A stretch of DNA of 46,319 nt from Welwitschia mirabilis (Eukaryota; Gnetophyta; Gnetopsida; Welwitschiales). The stretch spans positions 249,998,128 to 250,044,446 of the forward strand of contig JBOZIK010000001.1 of the NCBI GenBank assembly GCA_051453625.1, given 5' to 3'. Below, piece after piece: positions 13,091-23,929 of this stretch. A program made the position numbers and the translations under genes. The notes beneath the pieces are model-generated. The model did not search any database, was not told where the DNA came from, and saw nothing but the letters and a program-made list of their open reading frames with translations. Numbering within the stretch: the stretch's first letter is position 1; each line of letters begins with the position of its first letter.

Positions 13091-14436
13091 TGTGGTGTGA
13101 ATTTATGTAATCTTGAAGTCCTATAAGAAAAATTATAAATCAAATTAATTATAGAAAAACACATGCTTGTGGAGATGAGAGTTTTCTTGAATTCTATAAT
13201 CTCAATGAAGGAACTAGGCTCAGAGCTAGAGGATCGATTTCGAAATGTATTTTTAGTCTTTTTATCTTTTAATATCTGAACATAAATAACAAAGTAAAAT
13301 GTAATGCAAGTGAATAGAGATGGAATACAAATGAAAGTAAAATGGATTTTGTTAGATCTTAATTCTCCTTTCACATGAACTATTTTTCTATAATTCAAAT
13401 TAATTAAAAAGTAATTTACTTGTTCCTAATTAATGTAAACTATGAGATATATCAAAAAAAAATATGAAATATAATGTGAAATGGAATTGAAATAATCATG
13501 CAAACCTAAAATAATAGAATCAACCTTGACAAATGTTATCCTTATGATCCAAAGAAATTATATAAATGATACTTAAACTATAACTAACTTAAATCATAAG
13601 GGACATAAATAGAATTTAAGTAAAAAGAGTATTTGAATCAATCCTAGAACTTTACATCTACTTATAATAAAGTAGCAACATCTCAATAGAAGAGATTTAA
13701 CCTTACACCTTACACCAAGGGAACTTCTCTCTGTAGCTACTAGATGGACCTCTTATCCTTTAATATTTTGTCATAAGATAATTGAATATAAAAGATGAAT
13801 TGGAAGTGAGGACAAGTTAGGTATTTATAATTTTATATTAAAAGTTCTAGAATCATAATCCTAAAAGTTGGAGAAGAAACTATAGCAGCATAAGTAGGGT
13901 GCATGAACCATTACAAGGTAATTTAGTCATACTTATACAAAATCGTTATTGTCTTAACTATCCTAGGGATGACACTAGGAATGATTTCCCTTAATAACAG
14001 ATAAATCATTAGCTTTCGACTCCACAATTGGCTCCACAGTTGACTCCAAATATGTTATCATTCATTATGTCATGGTGATGACAATGAAGATAACACATCC
14101 TCAGAAAAGAAACTTCATTGGCTATAAGATTCAGTTCACATTGTTGTTTGAAATTGGTTAATACAATGCTATCATCCTATCTATCATGGGGATGATAGTA
14201 GGAATGACATCCTTCTAAAGCTCTCTAGCTAAAGCAAATCAGCATTATTTATCATTAATCTTTCTTTAATATACTAAGTACTAGAACATGCCCAAAATGC
14301 CTCTAAATGGGCTAATAATTATGTGTTTCTGTGATCATCCCATTAAATCTCCATAGTTATTAGAATTACATTCAAACTTATATAAATATCCTATAAAAGT
14401 ACTTCAAATACACCATTAAATTCCTATAAATTAACA
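13091..14436 (-). repeat. Repeat B, copy 2 (LTR-like, minus strand)
   Basis: This is the longest B copy. It shares ordered landmarks with B1 and B3: tgtggtgtgaattta at the left edge, tcaaccttgacaaatgtt, agtagcaacatctcaatag, ttggaagtgaggacaag, gtatttataattttatat and tataaatatcctataaaag near the right edge. On the minus strand it begins TGTTAATTTATAGG, as B3 begins TGTTATAATGCCAATT. Its 136-codon minus frame (12988-13398) crosses the left edge and is not conserved in the other copies. It is probably LTR sequence, either a solo LTR or the upstream half of a long LTR together with repeat A2. Confidence 0.72.
13822..13829 (-). promoter_or_regulatory. TATA-like box of repeat B2
   Basis: Minus strand TATAAATA lies at the same place as in copy B3, beside the shared gtgaggacaag block. 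It is the likely LTR promoter core, about 600 bp downstream of the minus-strand LTR start. Confidence 0.5.
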
Positions 14437-14779
14437 TCGGAATACTAAGGTTAATTTAAAATAACATCTTCTTTTGATAAGGCCTTTAAAGAAGAGTAAT
14501 TTATTATCTAATTAAAAGCTTAATATGCTTAACATCCAAGTAATAAGGTTTACAAAATATGATATATGAGAATGAATTCATACAGACATGTAATGAAAGG
14601 ATTTAAGACATTACATCTTAATCCACATAAGTAGTTACAACTCCTAAAGCACTTTAGGATTTTAATAAACATGTTTATAAATGCAAAGAGTATAGTCATA
14701 GCTTACATGAATAAGCATGAAATCAAACCATTAAAAAAGTAAAATTCTAAAAATTCATTAATAAGGCATATATTAAAAT

Positions 14780-15255
14780 GTATGTGGGAATTCTAGGAAC
14801 ATATAATAAACATTTAGAGTGGTTATAGGACATTAAAAATAAGTTTCAACTATATAGTATTGAAAATGATAAATACAATTATTATGAAATAATATTCATA
14901 ATAAGAAATTTGGTGACATGGTGGAGCAAACATAGCTTGATGAGGAATTATTGACTTAAGTTAACTATTTTTATCTTTGAATTTTATAAATATTTTATTC
15001 CTAACTACCTTGATAAAGATAAATGAATTTATTTTAAATGCTTATGCCTAAGTTAAAAAATCTTAGATGAATATTACAAAGAGTTTCAAAATTTAGCAAA
15101 GTTTCAACATGGAAAATATCTTAAAGAGTTAGCTAGTGATTTTATTAGTACCCTTCCATCTAGACTATGAAATCTAGTGTATCTTTGTGAATTAAAATCA
15201 CCACAAGAAGCACACGTAATGATAAAATATCACATAAAAATGAAAAAATAAGTTA
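14780..15255 (+). pseudogene. Ty3/gypsy gag remnant (capsid-like region)
   Basis: Plus-strand translation, allowing stops and one or two shifts, gives the plant Ty3/gypsy gag signature. A stretch ending LVTWWSKHSL (around 14910-14945) matches the conserved A..WW region. It is followed by FIFEFYKYFIPNYLDKD (W..F...F...Y.P in intact members), then KEFQNLAKFQHGKYLKELA and DFISTLPSRL (the F..L.QG..V.EY...F..L block). Intact proteins of this family form the virus-like particle shell. Internal TAG and TGA codons show this copy is dead. It may be the 5' half of the element whose RNase H and integrase lie at 26995-28790. Confidence 0.7.
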
Positions 15256-15329
15256 TAATGAATGCTTATATGAATACCAATATTTATCCTTAACAAAAGC
15301 CAGAATACCTTTCATAGCCTCAACTTCAA

Positions 15330-15650
15330 TAATTTTCAAGATTCAAAATTTAGAAAACTATGTAGGATTAAACAAATCCAACCTATCATACTTATAAGAA
15401 AAAGAAAATTTATTGAAAAGATGTTTAAGGAAGAAGAATAAAATAGATCCAAGCCATATCCTACATTCATAATTAGGATCGCAACAAGTAAAAAAAAGCT
15501 ATTTGAAATCATTCAATTAGATTTTATTAAAAATTAATTTTTCATTAAAAAATAAATGGATTTTATTTTTAGTTAATTATGATGCAGGTAATACTTTTAT
15601 GTTTCATGGAATCATAAAAAACTTTAAATATAAAAATAATTAAGGAAAAT
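15330..15650 (+). pseudogene. Possible end of gag and protease remnant
   Basis: Downstream of the gag block the plus strand reads basic sequence ending SKKKLFEII, where gypsy elements have the zinc-knuckle and linker region. Then comes NYDAGNTFMFHGIIKNF near 15575-15625, which could be a decayed aspartic protease active site (D-S-G-x-T-H-N-F in intact members). No zinc-knuckle cysteines remain. Stop codons are frequent. The call rests mainly on position after gag. Confidence 0.35.
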
Positions 15651-15865
15651 GATTTAAAAGTTAAGGAAGTTAAAAATACATAATTATGTAATCTAGGTAT
15701 TGTGTAAACCTCATAGTAAAAAGGCACTAATTTAATAGTTAAAAATTACTTTTATATCTTTAATATTAATTTGTTGTCACATCTAGATTTTTAAAGGTCT
15801 AAGGATTTAGTCAAGTAGTTAAATAAAAATAAATAAAAATATTTTTATCTAATGGGATCCATGAA

Positions 15866-16405
15866 GGTAATTTAATTACTAGATTCATTATTTATTAGCA
15901 TATTATTACTGTTTGCAATTTGATTCTTTACTTTGTGAAAAATCAATATCTCATAATTATTATTTTAAATGATTTATTTTATTGTAACTATCATAATTAA
16001 GAATATTGTTTTTGTAGTATCTCCTTCTTTATTTAATGCTATTCTTTTAGTGGATAAATTAATGGTTATATAAATATTATTTTATTTTATTTTGAATTAT
16101 TGCATTTAATTTACCTTGATTAGTATATTTCCTTATTTTAATGAATAAAAAGGATTCTTATAACTACTATAATTAATAAGATGTGACTTATTTTAATATT
16201 TTATTTTAATAGAATATGTTAAAGTAACACCCATAATTATGAGGCTACATTTTATTTGGAAGTGGTTAACATATATTTATGATCATAAATATTTATATTA
16301 AAAATGTTATCTTAATGTTTCTATTAAAATTAGTTGTTATCTTGATTAATTTTGTTAATAATTACAAGTAGTAGCATGCTTTTACAATTTTTGCATTTTT
16401 CTTTG
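15866..16405 (+). repeat. Left arm of a large inverted repeat (family C)
   Basis: This sequence matches the reverse complement of 19564-20118. Shared stretches in order include tttaattactagatt, attattattttaaat, tttttgtagtatct, gattagtatattt, ctataattaataagatgt, cattttatttggaagtggtt and ttatcttgatta. Identity is high enough to follow by eye but with many transitions. The outer end may start at a TG dinucleotide (tgaaggtaattt), allowing an LTR reading. The inner end fades after 16405, perhaps continuing to about 16460. Confidence 0.85.
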
Positions 16406-17140
16406 TTATTGTAATAATCAGTCTCTATGTAATTTACTTTATTTTCATTGTCTTTCATCTCTTATTTCTTTTAAATATATCTCCAAGTCATTTTTTTTTC
16501 TTTTGTAATAATAGCTTAATGATTACTAATAAGGCCTCTAGATATACAAACATTAATACAACCTATTAACAAAATTAAATATAAATGTTTCATGTTATTA
16601 ACCTTCACCTTTTACTTCTTTTTGTACAAATTCTCTATCCATAATTTCACGTTCTTATTTTCTTCCATGTTTTACACATCTTCTCATTCCTTAGAATAAA
16701 ATAAAATTCAACATAAAAAAGAAAAACATTTTATGAGACAAACATATTCGCTTACTCTTTTAGAGTAAATGGAAAAATATTACTATGAAGGTATCAACAT
16801 ATATAGAGTTTTAAATATGAACTCGTTACTCTAAAACTAAATTTAGATATACATATTTTTATAATTTGCTCGCTTCTTTTTTTAAGTAAATTTTAATTAT
16901 CTTATTCAATCAATATCCTAGCCTAGACCTTCCATGTTAAAACTTATAGCAAATTAACAATAATTATGCCCAACCCAATCTGAACCTAGTCTATGATATT
17001 GGAATTTAGCATTCTAATTTTTAATCTAAAAACTATAAATATTACTGTGACACTTAATTCTAAAATCTTCAACATATACCACAAAAACTATGAAATAATT
17101 ATAAATTATCATGATAAATAAAAATTATGATCTAATACTA
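16406..17140. other. AT-rich stretch between inverted arm and repeat A3, no gene seen
   Basis: T-rich, then mixed sequence without a recognisable domain. It joins the inner end of the left inverted arm to the primer-binding-site-like motif of repeat A3. Confidence 0.5.
17129..17140 (-). promoter_or_regulatory. Decayed primer-binding site of repeat A3
   Basis: Minus strand TAGTATTAGATC aligns with the A2 site TGGTATTAGATA and is followed by CATAATTT as A2 is by CATGATTT after a 6-base indel. One G-to-A change has hit the second base. It supports the same orientation for copy A3. Confidence 0.4.
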
Positions 17141-17252
17141 TGATAAAGTAATAAATACCAATCATTATTATACTTTAAAAATTTATTTATAATATAGATT
17201 AGAAATACTCCTATTTAACATCCCTTCCTTTTAGTCTAAGGCATAACCCGCA

Positions 17253-17720
17253 AGATTTACTTAATCTAATTATTTTAAGATTCATATCAAGAGTGTAATG
17301 NNNNNNNNNNNNNNNNNNNNNNNNNNNNNNNNNNNNNNNNNNNNNNNNNNNNNNNNNNNNNNNNNNNNNNNNNNNNNNNNNNNNNNNNNNNNNNNNNNNN
17401 NNNNNNNNNNNNNNNNNNNNNNNNNNNNNNNNNNNNNNNNNNNNNNNNNNNNNNNNNNNNNNNNNNNNNNNNNNNNNNNNNNNNNNNNNNNNNNNNNNNN
17501 NNNNNNNNNNNNNNNNNNNNNNNNNNNNNNNNNNNNNNNNNNNNNNNNNNNNNNNNNNNNNNNNNNNNNNNNNNNNNNNNNNNNNNNNNNNNNNNNNNNN
17601 NNNNNNNNNNNNNNNNNNNNNNNNNNNNNNNNNNNNNNNNNNNNNNNNNNNNNNNNNNNNNNNNNNNNNNNNAGATTTACTTAATCTAATTATTTTAAGA
17701 TTCATATCAAGAGTGTAATG
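17253..17720. other. N gap (17301-17672) flanked by a perfect 48-bp overlap
   Basis: Bases 17253-17300 and 17673-17720 are identical over 48 bp, and the gap begins exactly where the first copy ends and stops exactly where the second begins. This is what two overlapping contig ends leave when scaffolded with N. The true sequence probably runs straight through with a single 48-bp copy. Long frames predicted across it are artefacts. Confidence 0.9.
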
Positions 17721-18371
17721 ACTAGAATAAGAATTCCTTACTACTTTGATTTTATATACTTCAAAAGTATGAACTAAAAGAATAAGCAAGAATATGAATC
17801 TTTCAAATAAACATAAGACAAATAATAAGTTCATATGGTTTATATAATTATTCTCATAAAGGTTTAAGACATAAAGACTCATGACCAATAAATAACCTAT
17901 AATATAAAGACAACATCTATTATAGATAAGAAACTATCAATTTTTAGAAATAAAAAGTCAACCATAAGATATAGTAATATCACAAATTATAATAAGGAAT
18001 AAATAATTGTAATTTATATCTTTCAAGAATAAGCTAGATAATAAATATTTTATTTTTAAATTCCCTCCTTGGCAAGATAAATCAGCTTTTATAGTAATCT
18101 AATTTAACATTTATTTAAATAAAATAGTATGAAGTAAGAGTTGTGAATTATCATAGTTCCCAATATGGCACAAGAAAGGTAAGAAGAATTTCAAGATAAC
18201 AAATAGATTAAGATATGATAAGAAAAAAAAACTTTAAATAATCAAGCATTATTTTTTAACAGAAATGAAAATGGGATTAACTAATTTTATGATATAATAT
18301 ACCATTGCTTCATTGTTTATCTATGTTTTTTATTTCTTATTGTCTTATTTAATGGTATTTAAATAATTATT

Positions 18372-18575
18372 ACCATTACCTCATATGATGATTTATAATT
18401 TTATTCCACTACGTCATTTGATGATCTTTGGATTATCATTTCTAGTACCTTATTTTTTAATCTATGATTTTATCTTTTTACTACATTTAATGATCTATGA
18501 ACTATTGAATCCATTACCCCACTTAGTAATTTATGCATTTCCATATTTCACTACCTTATTTGGTGATCTATGGAA
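18372..18575. repeat. Degraded minisatellite inside repeat A copy 3
   Basis: About six units of the A-family repeat remain (cattacctcatatgatgatt, cactacgtcatttgatgatc, cactaccttatttggtgatc, tatggaactc). The CGATC cores seen in copies 1 and 2 are TGATC or AATTT here. A 71-codon plus frame across it (18385-18600) arises only from the repeat period. Confidence 0.75.
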
Positions 18576-19563
18576 CTCTAATTTTCTTAACAAGATTTAA
18601 CATTTTAGATACATATTAAAAAATGGAAATATTTGGTTTTACAAGTTTATTTTTCAAGAATAAAAAAATTTTCATAAGAAATAAGATTCATGCAAGAATA
18701 ATCTTTGATCATATAGAAGGTACTCAGAAAAAGATTTTAAACCAATAGAGATAAGAAAGATGTTTTAGAAGTTTACATAAACTTCAATAAAACATAATAT
18801 ATTAATTAAGGAAACAAGAATTTATTTATATTATGAATGGATGAAAGAATATAGAATTATACAAATGATAATGGGATCATACTTTGAAATAAAAGTAACA
18901 CTAGAAGAATATTAAAAAAACAAGAAAAATTATAATAATCATATGAGATGTATAAAAAATCTATAACATACAAGATTTAATATATAGAACCATATAAGAA
19001 ATAATGAAAATATCCTAGGATCACATCCATAATTCAATGTGAAGTTTTCCGAGATTTAATATTTCTACACCCAAGCTTCAAATATTTTAAGATTTTAAAC
19101 ACGTCAAAGTTTTCAAAGATCTAAGGTAGAATGACTCTAATATTTCAAGACTAGAAGATCTTTGAAATAATATGACTAAGAAGAAAAGAGATCCTATTTT
19201 TAATATGATAAAAAAATTTAAAAGATATTACATATTTGAAGGGATAAATACAAGACACTAATTTTTTAAGAAAATGGTTACAATTCCCCTATCCCATAAT
19301 CATTACTTTGCTTGATTACTAGATACAATTAATATTTCATCATAGTAATGGTAATTTATCTTCATTTCAAAAATTAATTTTCCAATACATAAATGATAGT
19401 TATGAAAATAACTCCTTCATCATGAATTCATGAGTTACACAATTCAGAAGAGTTCTTGGCCTTTTTCAAATTAAGTATAAGCAAGATAAATTTTAATGAC
19501 ATGGTATATTTCTATTTGTAGAGAAAGATAAAGAATCATTGGTATTTACTCTAAATAGCCATT

Positions 19564-20118
19564 CAAAGAAAAATTCAACAATTCTAAAACCATATCACTA
19601 CTTATAACTATTAAGAAAAATAATCAAGATAAAACTTTTAGTAAGTAATTTCAAGAAAAACATTAAGGTAAGACATTTTTTCCTATATAAGTATTTATCA
19701 TAATGAATAAATACTAACCACTTCCAAATAAAATGCAACATCATAGTTACATATGTTACTTTAGCACATCTTGTTAAAATAAAATATTAACATAATTTAA
19801 CATGTTACATCTTATTAATTATAGTTGTTACAAGAATATTTTGTATGCATTAAAATAAGTAAATATACTAATCATTATAAATTAAATCCAATAGTTACAA
19901 AGGAAATAAAGTAATATTTATATAATTACCAATTTACTCACTAAAAAGATGTCCTTAAATAAATAACAAGATACTACAAAAAAATAATACTAAAAAAAGA
20001 AAGTATTTAAAATAATAATTAGGACATATCAAGTTTTATAAAGTAAAGAATTACATTTTAAAAAATAATAATATGGTAATAAATAAAGAATTAATAAAAA
20101 TCTAGTAATTAAATCAGG
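19564..20118 (-). repeat. Right arm of the large inverted repeat (family C)
   Basis: This is the reverse complement partner of 15866-16405, sharing aaccacttccaaataaaatg, acatcttattaattatag and aatctagtaattaaa. The outer end reads gtaattaaatca, so an LTR-like TG...CA terminus is possible. Arms are separated by about 3.2 kb containing repeat A3 (less once the artefactual gap is removed). Confidence 0.85.
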
Positions 20119-20250
20119 TTAAGAACGCCCACATGATTCTTTAGCATTTGGAGGAAATCACTCATGGACTCCTGCTCCTCAACTCCATGATGATCCATGT
20201 AACAGAAGGACTTCAACATATTAACCAGGTTGTAGAAGTATCAGAGTAGG
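20113..20250 (-). other. Short minus-strand open frame, unidentified
   Basis: About 45 codons are open after a TGA near 20248 and end in TAA near 20113. The translation has a normal, non-AT-biased composition and includes KSFCYMDHHGVEEQESMSDF. A protein with E-S-[ML]-x-[DE]-F in such a setting could be a gag fragment, but no family was recognised. The surrounding 20.1-22.4 kb is less decayed than the rest, so this may be a piece of a younger or captured sequence. Confidence 0.25.
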
Positions 20251-22620
20251 ATAGGCTATTCATGTTGTATAGAATAATGTAAAGTAAAGTGAGTAGAACA
20301 ACTATACTTAATGTTCCATGGAACATCCACTGCCTTAGAGTAATGATGGGTGTCAACATCATCCAAGTAGAACAGATGCATAACCTATGTGTGTAAGACT
20401 AGAGAGGGATTGATATTTCCCCAACTAATCCATTTACTCCTTAACCTTAGGATAAAAGATATTCATGATTGATAAAAGTTGATTAGTATGGTAAGACACT
20501 TTATCCTATTCATTAACGATGGACTATAAAGCTATAAGTAAACAATGAGGAGGCTCTAAAGAAGGGTAAGCAATAGGTATACTCTAACCTAGAGGCTCAA
20601 AATAGTGGATGAAATAAAACATAACCCTTGATCCATTAATGTATCAAAATTATTAAGAACCTCTTCCCTTAATAATGAGAAGGGAATAAAAAATTCATGA
20701 AAATGCTAGTAAAAGGTAAGAAAGGGAAGGTTTCACTTACTATGATGCACTCCTCCCTTACTTGCTAAAGGGAGAGCTTCTCCAGAGGATATAGAGTAAA
20801 ATCTAGATCTTTATTGACCAAGGTCTCTGAGTGGAAAACCTAAAATAAAACAAAAAAGCTTAGTAAAAATAGCCTACTAAGCCATAGAAAAAAGAAAAAA
20901 AAGGAAGAATAAGAGAAGAAAATAAAAGAAAGACAAATGTAAGTTAATACCCCATAGGGCCAAAGTCACTGAGAAAAGCTAAGGGTTGCATTTTCTTATT
21001 TAGGTTTCTCCATCATGGGGTGATTAACTAGAGCCTTGTCACACTTCTAATGGAAAGAGTCATGAGATTATAAGGCCTTATTCATCTGTAGCATAATATA
21101 AACAAAAAGACAGAGGCATCAGAAATACAAATTTCATCAAGAAATCCTCAGCAAGAATCCATACCTCAAATAGAATAGAAAAACCGCCCTGAGATATTTC
21201 TTCAAGTTTATAATCCTCAAAATCTTTATCCTTCAAAGATGAAGAAGAATGAAAATGAAGTAAAGATCGAGTAGGAATCTCATGAGGAGATAAAGAAAAA
21301 GATAAATCTATAGTTGTAGACCTAAAAGGATATAAACCTCTCAAACCCATAAAAGAAAAATATAGACCTAACAAGATGTCACACAAAAAGATTTTCTCTT
21401 ATCATTGTTTTGCTTCAAGTAGGATAACTAGGAAAAAGTCAAGGAACATATAACTGAAGTTCAATCTAAAGAGATTTCACTAACGAAAAGGTGAAACAAT
21501 AAAATTATGTAAGTTGGAAACCCACTCACTTAATCATGAATGAAGACCCTACCGATCATTAATTCTCCATAAGATGTAAAATATAAAATGTAAATTTAAT
21601 AGTCAAGATCCCATGATGATAAGTATCCATATTCCATACACACACAAAACCATATAGTCAATTAGCCATGAAGTAATAGAAATCCTTATCACAATGAAAA
21701 AACTTAAAAGAAACATGATCATCTTAATTCATTTCTAAAACCAACCTAATGCTCTTTTTGGAAATATAGATTGAGCCATAATGAGGATAAAAAATGGTAG
21801 TTGTCTGAGGATCAAATGAAGAATACAAAGATTTGAGAATGAGAAGAATAGTGGAATGATGAAAATGAAAGGAAGAAAGGCCACAGAGATTTAAAATATT
21901 GGAGAAAAATATCCAAAAAAACCCTTGCTCCATAGCATATTATTGTATTTTCGGTTCGACAGAATTGACATTGATTGAAATCTAGTAAAAAGAAGGACAA
22001 ATTCTTTGAGCCATTCCTTAACAAAAATAAGATTTACATTCATGAATGTTGAAGTAGAACTGATATTTATAAGTAGAGGTAGTTGTAAAAAGACATACAC
22101 AAAAATCACCACTAGTAAGAAGGGACTAGTAAAAAGCACTTGCAAAATAATGAAGGAGAGGCACATGAGTATAGGAGGACATTAAACCAATTGGTACACC
22201 ATGGAGAATAGAGGAAATAAGTAGATAGATGAACTAGAAAAGATAAATTGATTACATTCACTCTCAGAATGAACTTTTAGCTAGTAGGATTGATATCCTT
22301 CTCTCTTGCCTAGAACATCAACCTCTGGAACACAACCCAAGAGCATTCCAAGAATTATTGTCAACATGAGGACATAATACTCTAAAAAGTATAATTAATC
22401 TATAAAACATTTAGATAGATTAGTGAACATAAAGTTNNNNNNNNNNAACCTCCAAGCCTTTCTATCAAATAGAGCTAATAACTCTAACATAGAGCAACAT
22501 AAAGAAGAGGAGATTGTAAAAATAATATATCTAAAGAACTATGAAGGTAAAACCATAATAACCAAAGAATCCATATCCTAATTTTACTAATTAGAGAACT
22601 ACTTCTTTGAAATATACCTC
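20119..22620. other. Unclassified, less AT-rich region before the gypsy gag
   Basis: This region has more GC than its neighbours and several minus frames of 69-102 codons (21078-21386, 21724-21933, 21891-22166), none with a recognised domain. A purine tract covers about 20884-20935. It should contain the 5' LTR and leader of the Ty3/gypsy element that starts coding near 22620, but I could not match the 3' LTR start (at 26616) here. A primer-binding-site candidate, ttggtacaccatgg near 22190, is weak. Confidence 0.4.
22437..22446. other. Assembly gap (10 N)
   Basis: Ten N of placeholder length with no overlap between flanks, just upstream of the recognisable gag. Confidence 0.99.
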
Positions 22621-23145
22621 CAAAAAGATGGTGCATATACACTACTACCTTTCTTGCAGGAAATGCATAAGAGTAATGGTTTAGATGCCAATGAAAGCAT
22701 TCCCAACAAATACTATGAAACATCTTCATAGAAGAGTTTAAAAGAAAATTCATTCTAGAAGATTTTATTAAAGATTAAATGGTGGAGTTTTAATGCCTCC
22801 TCTTAGGAAAGTGTCCACTAGATGAACACTGTTTTTAATTCTAATGCTTCACAATATACCAAAAGAACTTTATTAAGTAGTGGTTGATTAATAGTTTCAT
22901 TAGGATCTTACCACCCAAACTTAGAAGTGTCTTATGCATCCTAAAGATCAAATCCATTAAAGATGCTTATTGTAAGATAAGATACTACCTCTAAGGATAA
23001 GAAAATCAATGGATAGTGTATCCTTATCCCTAAGTGAATAGACACCCTACATCAAATGCACCACTAGCATGAGAGCGATATAGAATAAACCGTACTTGCC
23101 ATGAGTACCACAAGAAAGGTCACATAACTAGGAACTACTCATCCA
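22620..23145 (+). pseudogene. gag of gypsy element 1, with mutated CCHC zinc knuckle
   Basis: In a single frame (codons starting at 22626) the translation gives TTTFLAGNA then EWWF after a stop, followed by IFIEEFKRKFI and EF. This matches the capsid signature L.G.A..WW...W..F...F. The zinc knuckle lies in the same frame at 23097-23138, reading CHEYHKKGHITRNY. The spacing is exactly C-x2-C-x4-H-x4-C, but the second and third cysteines are tyrosines (TAC for TGC). Intact gag would build the particle and bind RNA. Here stop codons and the lost cysteines show pseudogene status. Confidence 0.75.
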
Positions 23146-23224
23146 GAACATGACCACTGAATATTTCTTAGCACAATTATCCTAAAGCTTTTTAGAATCC
23201 ACCTATGCAATTAAAAAATTTCAT

Positions 23225-23520
23225 ATTTCATCTTTTATTATCTCATTTTTAATTGATAGCAGTGCCTCATACAATTTCATTTCACCCACATTATTTTACA
23301 AATTAAACATTACTCCATTCAAAGAATTAAAATCCACCATATGTGTTGTATGGGATAGTTTACATATACAAGATGGGACTACCATTCTTATCAATTACAA
23401 CATTCACAACTTACATTTTAGGGATAAATTCTATGTCTTCCAAATTGAGGAGTACAATGCCATCCTAGTATTTCCCTTCTTAATCAAATATAATTTTTGA
23501 ATCAATTTTCACCAATGAAC
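23225..23520 (+). pseudogene. Aspartic protease of gypsy element 1
   Basis: The plus strand reads FLIDSSASYNFISPTLFYKL, matching the plant Ty3/gypsy protease active site (LIDSGATHNFIS in the family). The catalytic Asp codon is at 23255-23257. The following Gly is Ser here (AGT for GGT), which should kill the enzyme. The frame stays open for about 90 codons after this, unusually long for this window. The domain is in a different frame from the zinc knuckle, so a frameshift lies between them. Confidence 0.8.
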
Positions 23521-23929
23521 CTTGTTATTATCAACTTCATTTTAAGAATGAATCTTTAAAGGGGAGGGGATGAATAAGAAGATATTCTTGATTTCACCTA
23601 AACAAATATCAAAAGCTATTAAAAGGAAATAAGTCTTCATCATCCTAGTGAAGGTAGAAAATCATAAAGAAAATCCCACTATACCAAAAGAACTATAGGA
23701 ATTATGTAATTTAACTTACAAATTCTTCCATCTAAAAGAAAAGTACAATATGCAATCAACTTAATTCATAGAGCATAACTCAAAGCATGAGTACCTTATC
23801 ACCTTTCAGTATTAAAATTAAGAGAACTAAAGCTACAAATTGAGTAGTTATTATTGGAAGGAAAAATTTTCCCTAATGTGTTATTATGAAGAGCACAAGC
23901 ACTCTTTACTAAGAAAAATAATGGTACCT

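Larger units (their letters stand above)
17141..19480 (-). repeat. Repeat A, copy 3 (older, diverged)
   Basis: This diverged copy of the A family is recognised by the minisatellite at 18372-18575 and by ordered blocks around it: catagttcccaatatggcac (A2: ctagtatggttcaagca), the gatctaaggtagaatgac region, and gactaagaagaaaagagatc (A2: gacttataggaagaagaac). The right part carries an equivalent of the A1/A2 end near 19450. The copy contains an artefactual N gap, and its minisatellite has lost most CpG sites, so it looks older than A1 and A2. Confidence 0.6.

Noticed and set aside
12988-13398. 136-codon minus-strand open frame
   Set aside because: It crosses the edge of repeat B2, is not open in copies B1 or B3, and has no recognised domain.
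17211-17888. Minus-strand frame of 225 codons and plus frame at 17298-17684
   Set aside because: They exist only because N is translated as X. The flanking amino acids are duplicated because of the 48-bp overlap.
21946-21956. ggttcga motif resembling a tRNA T-loop
   Set aside because: No acceptor, D or anticodon stems could be built around it.
22484-22753. 89-codon minus frame
   Set aside because: It is antisense to the recognisable gypsy gag on the plus strand.
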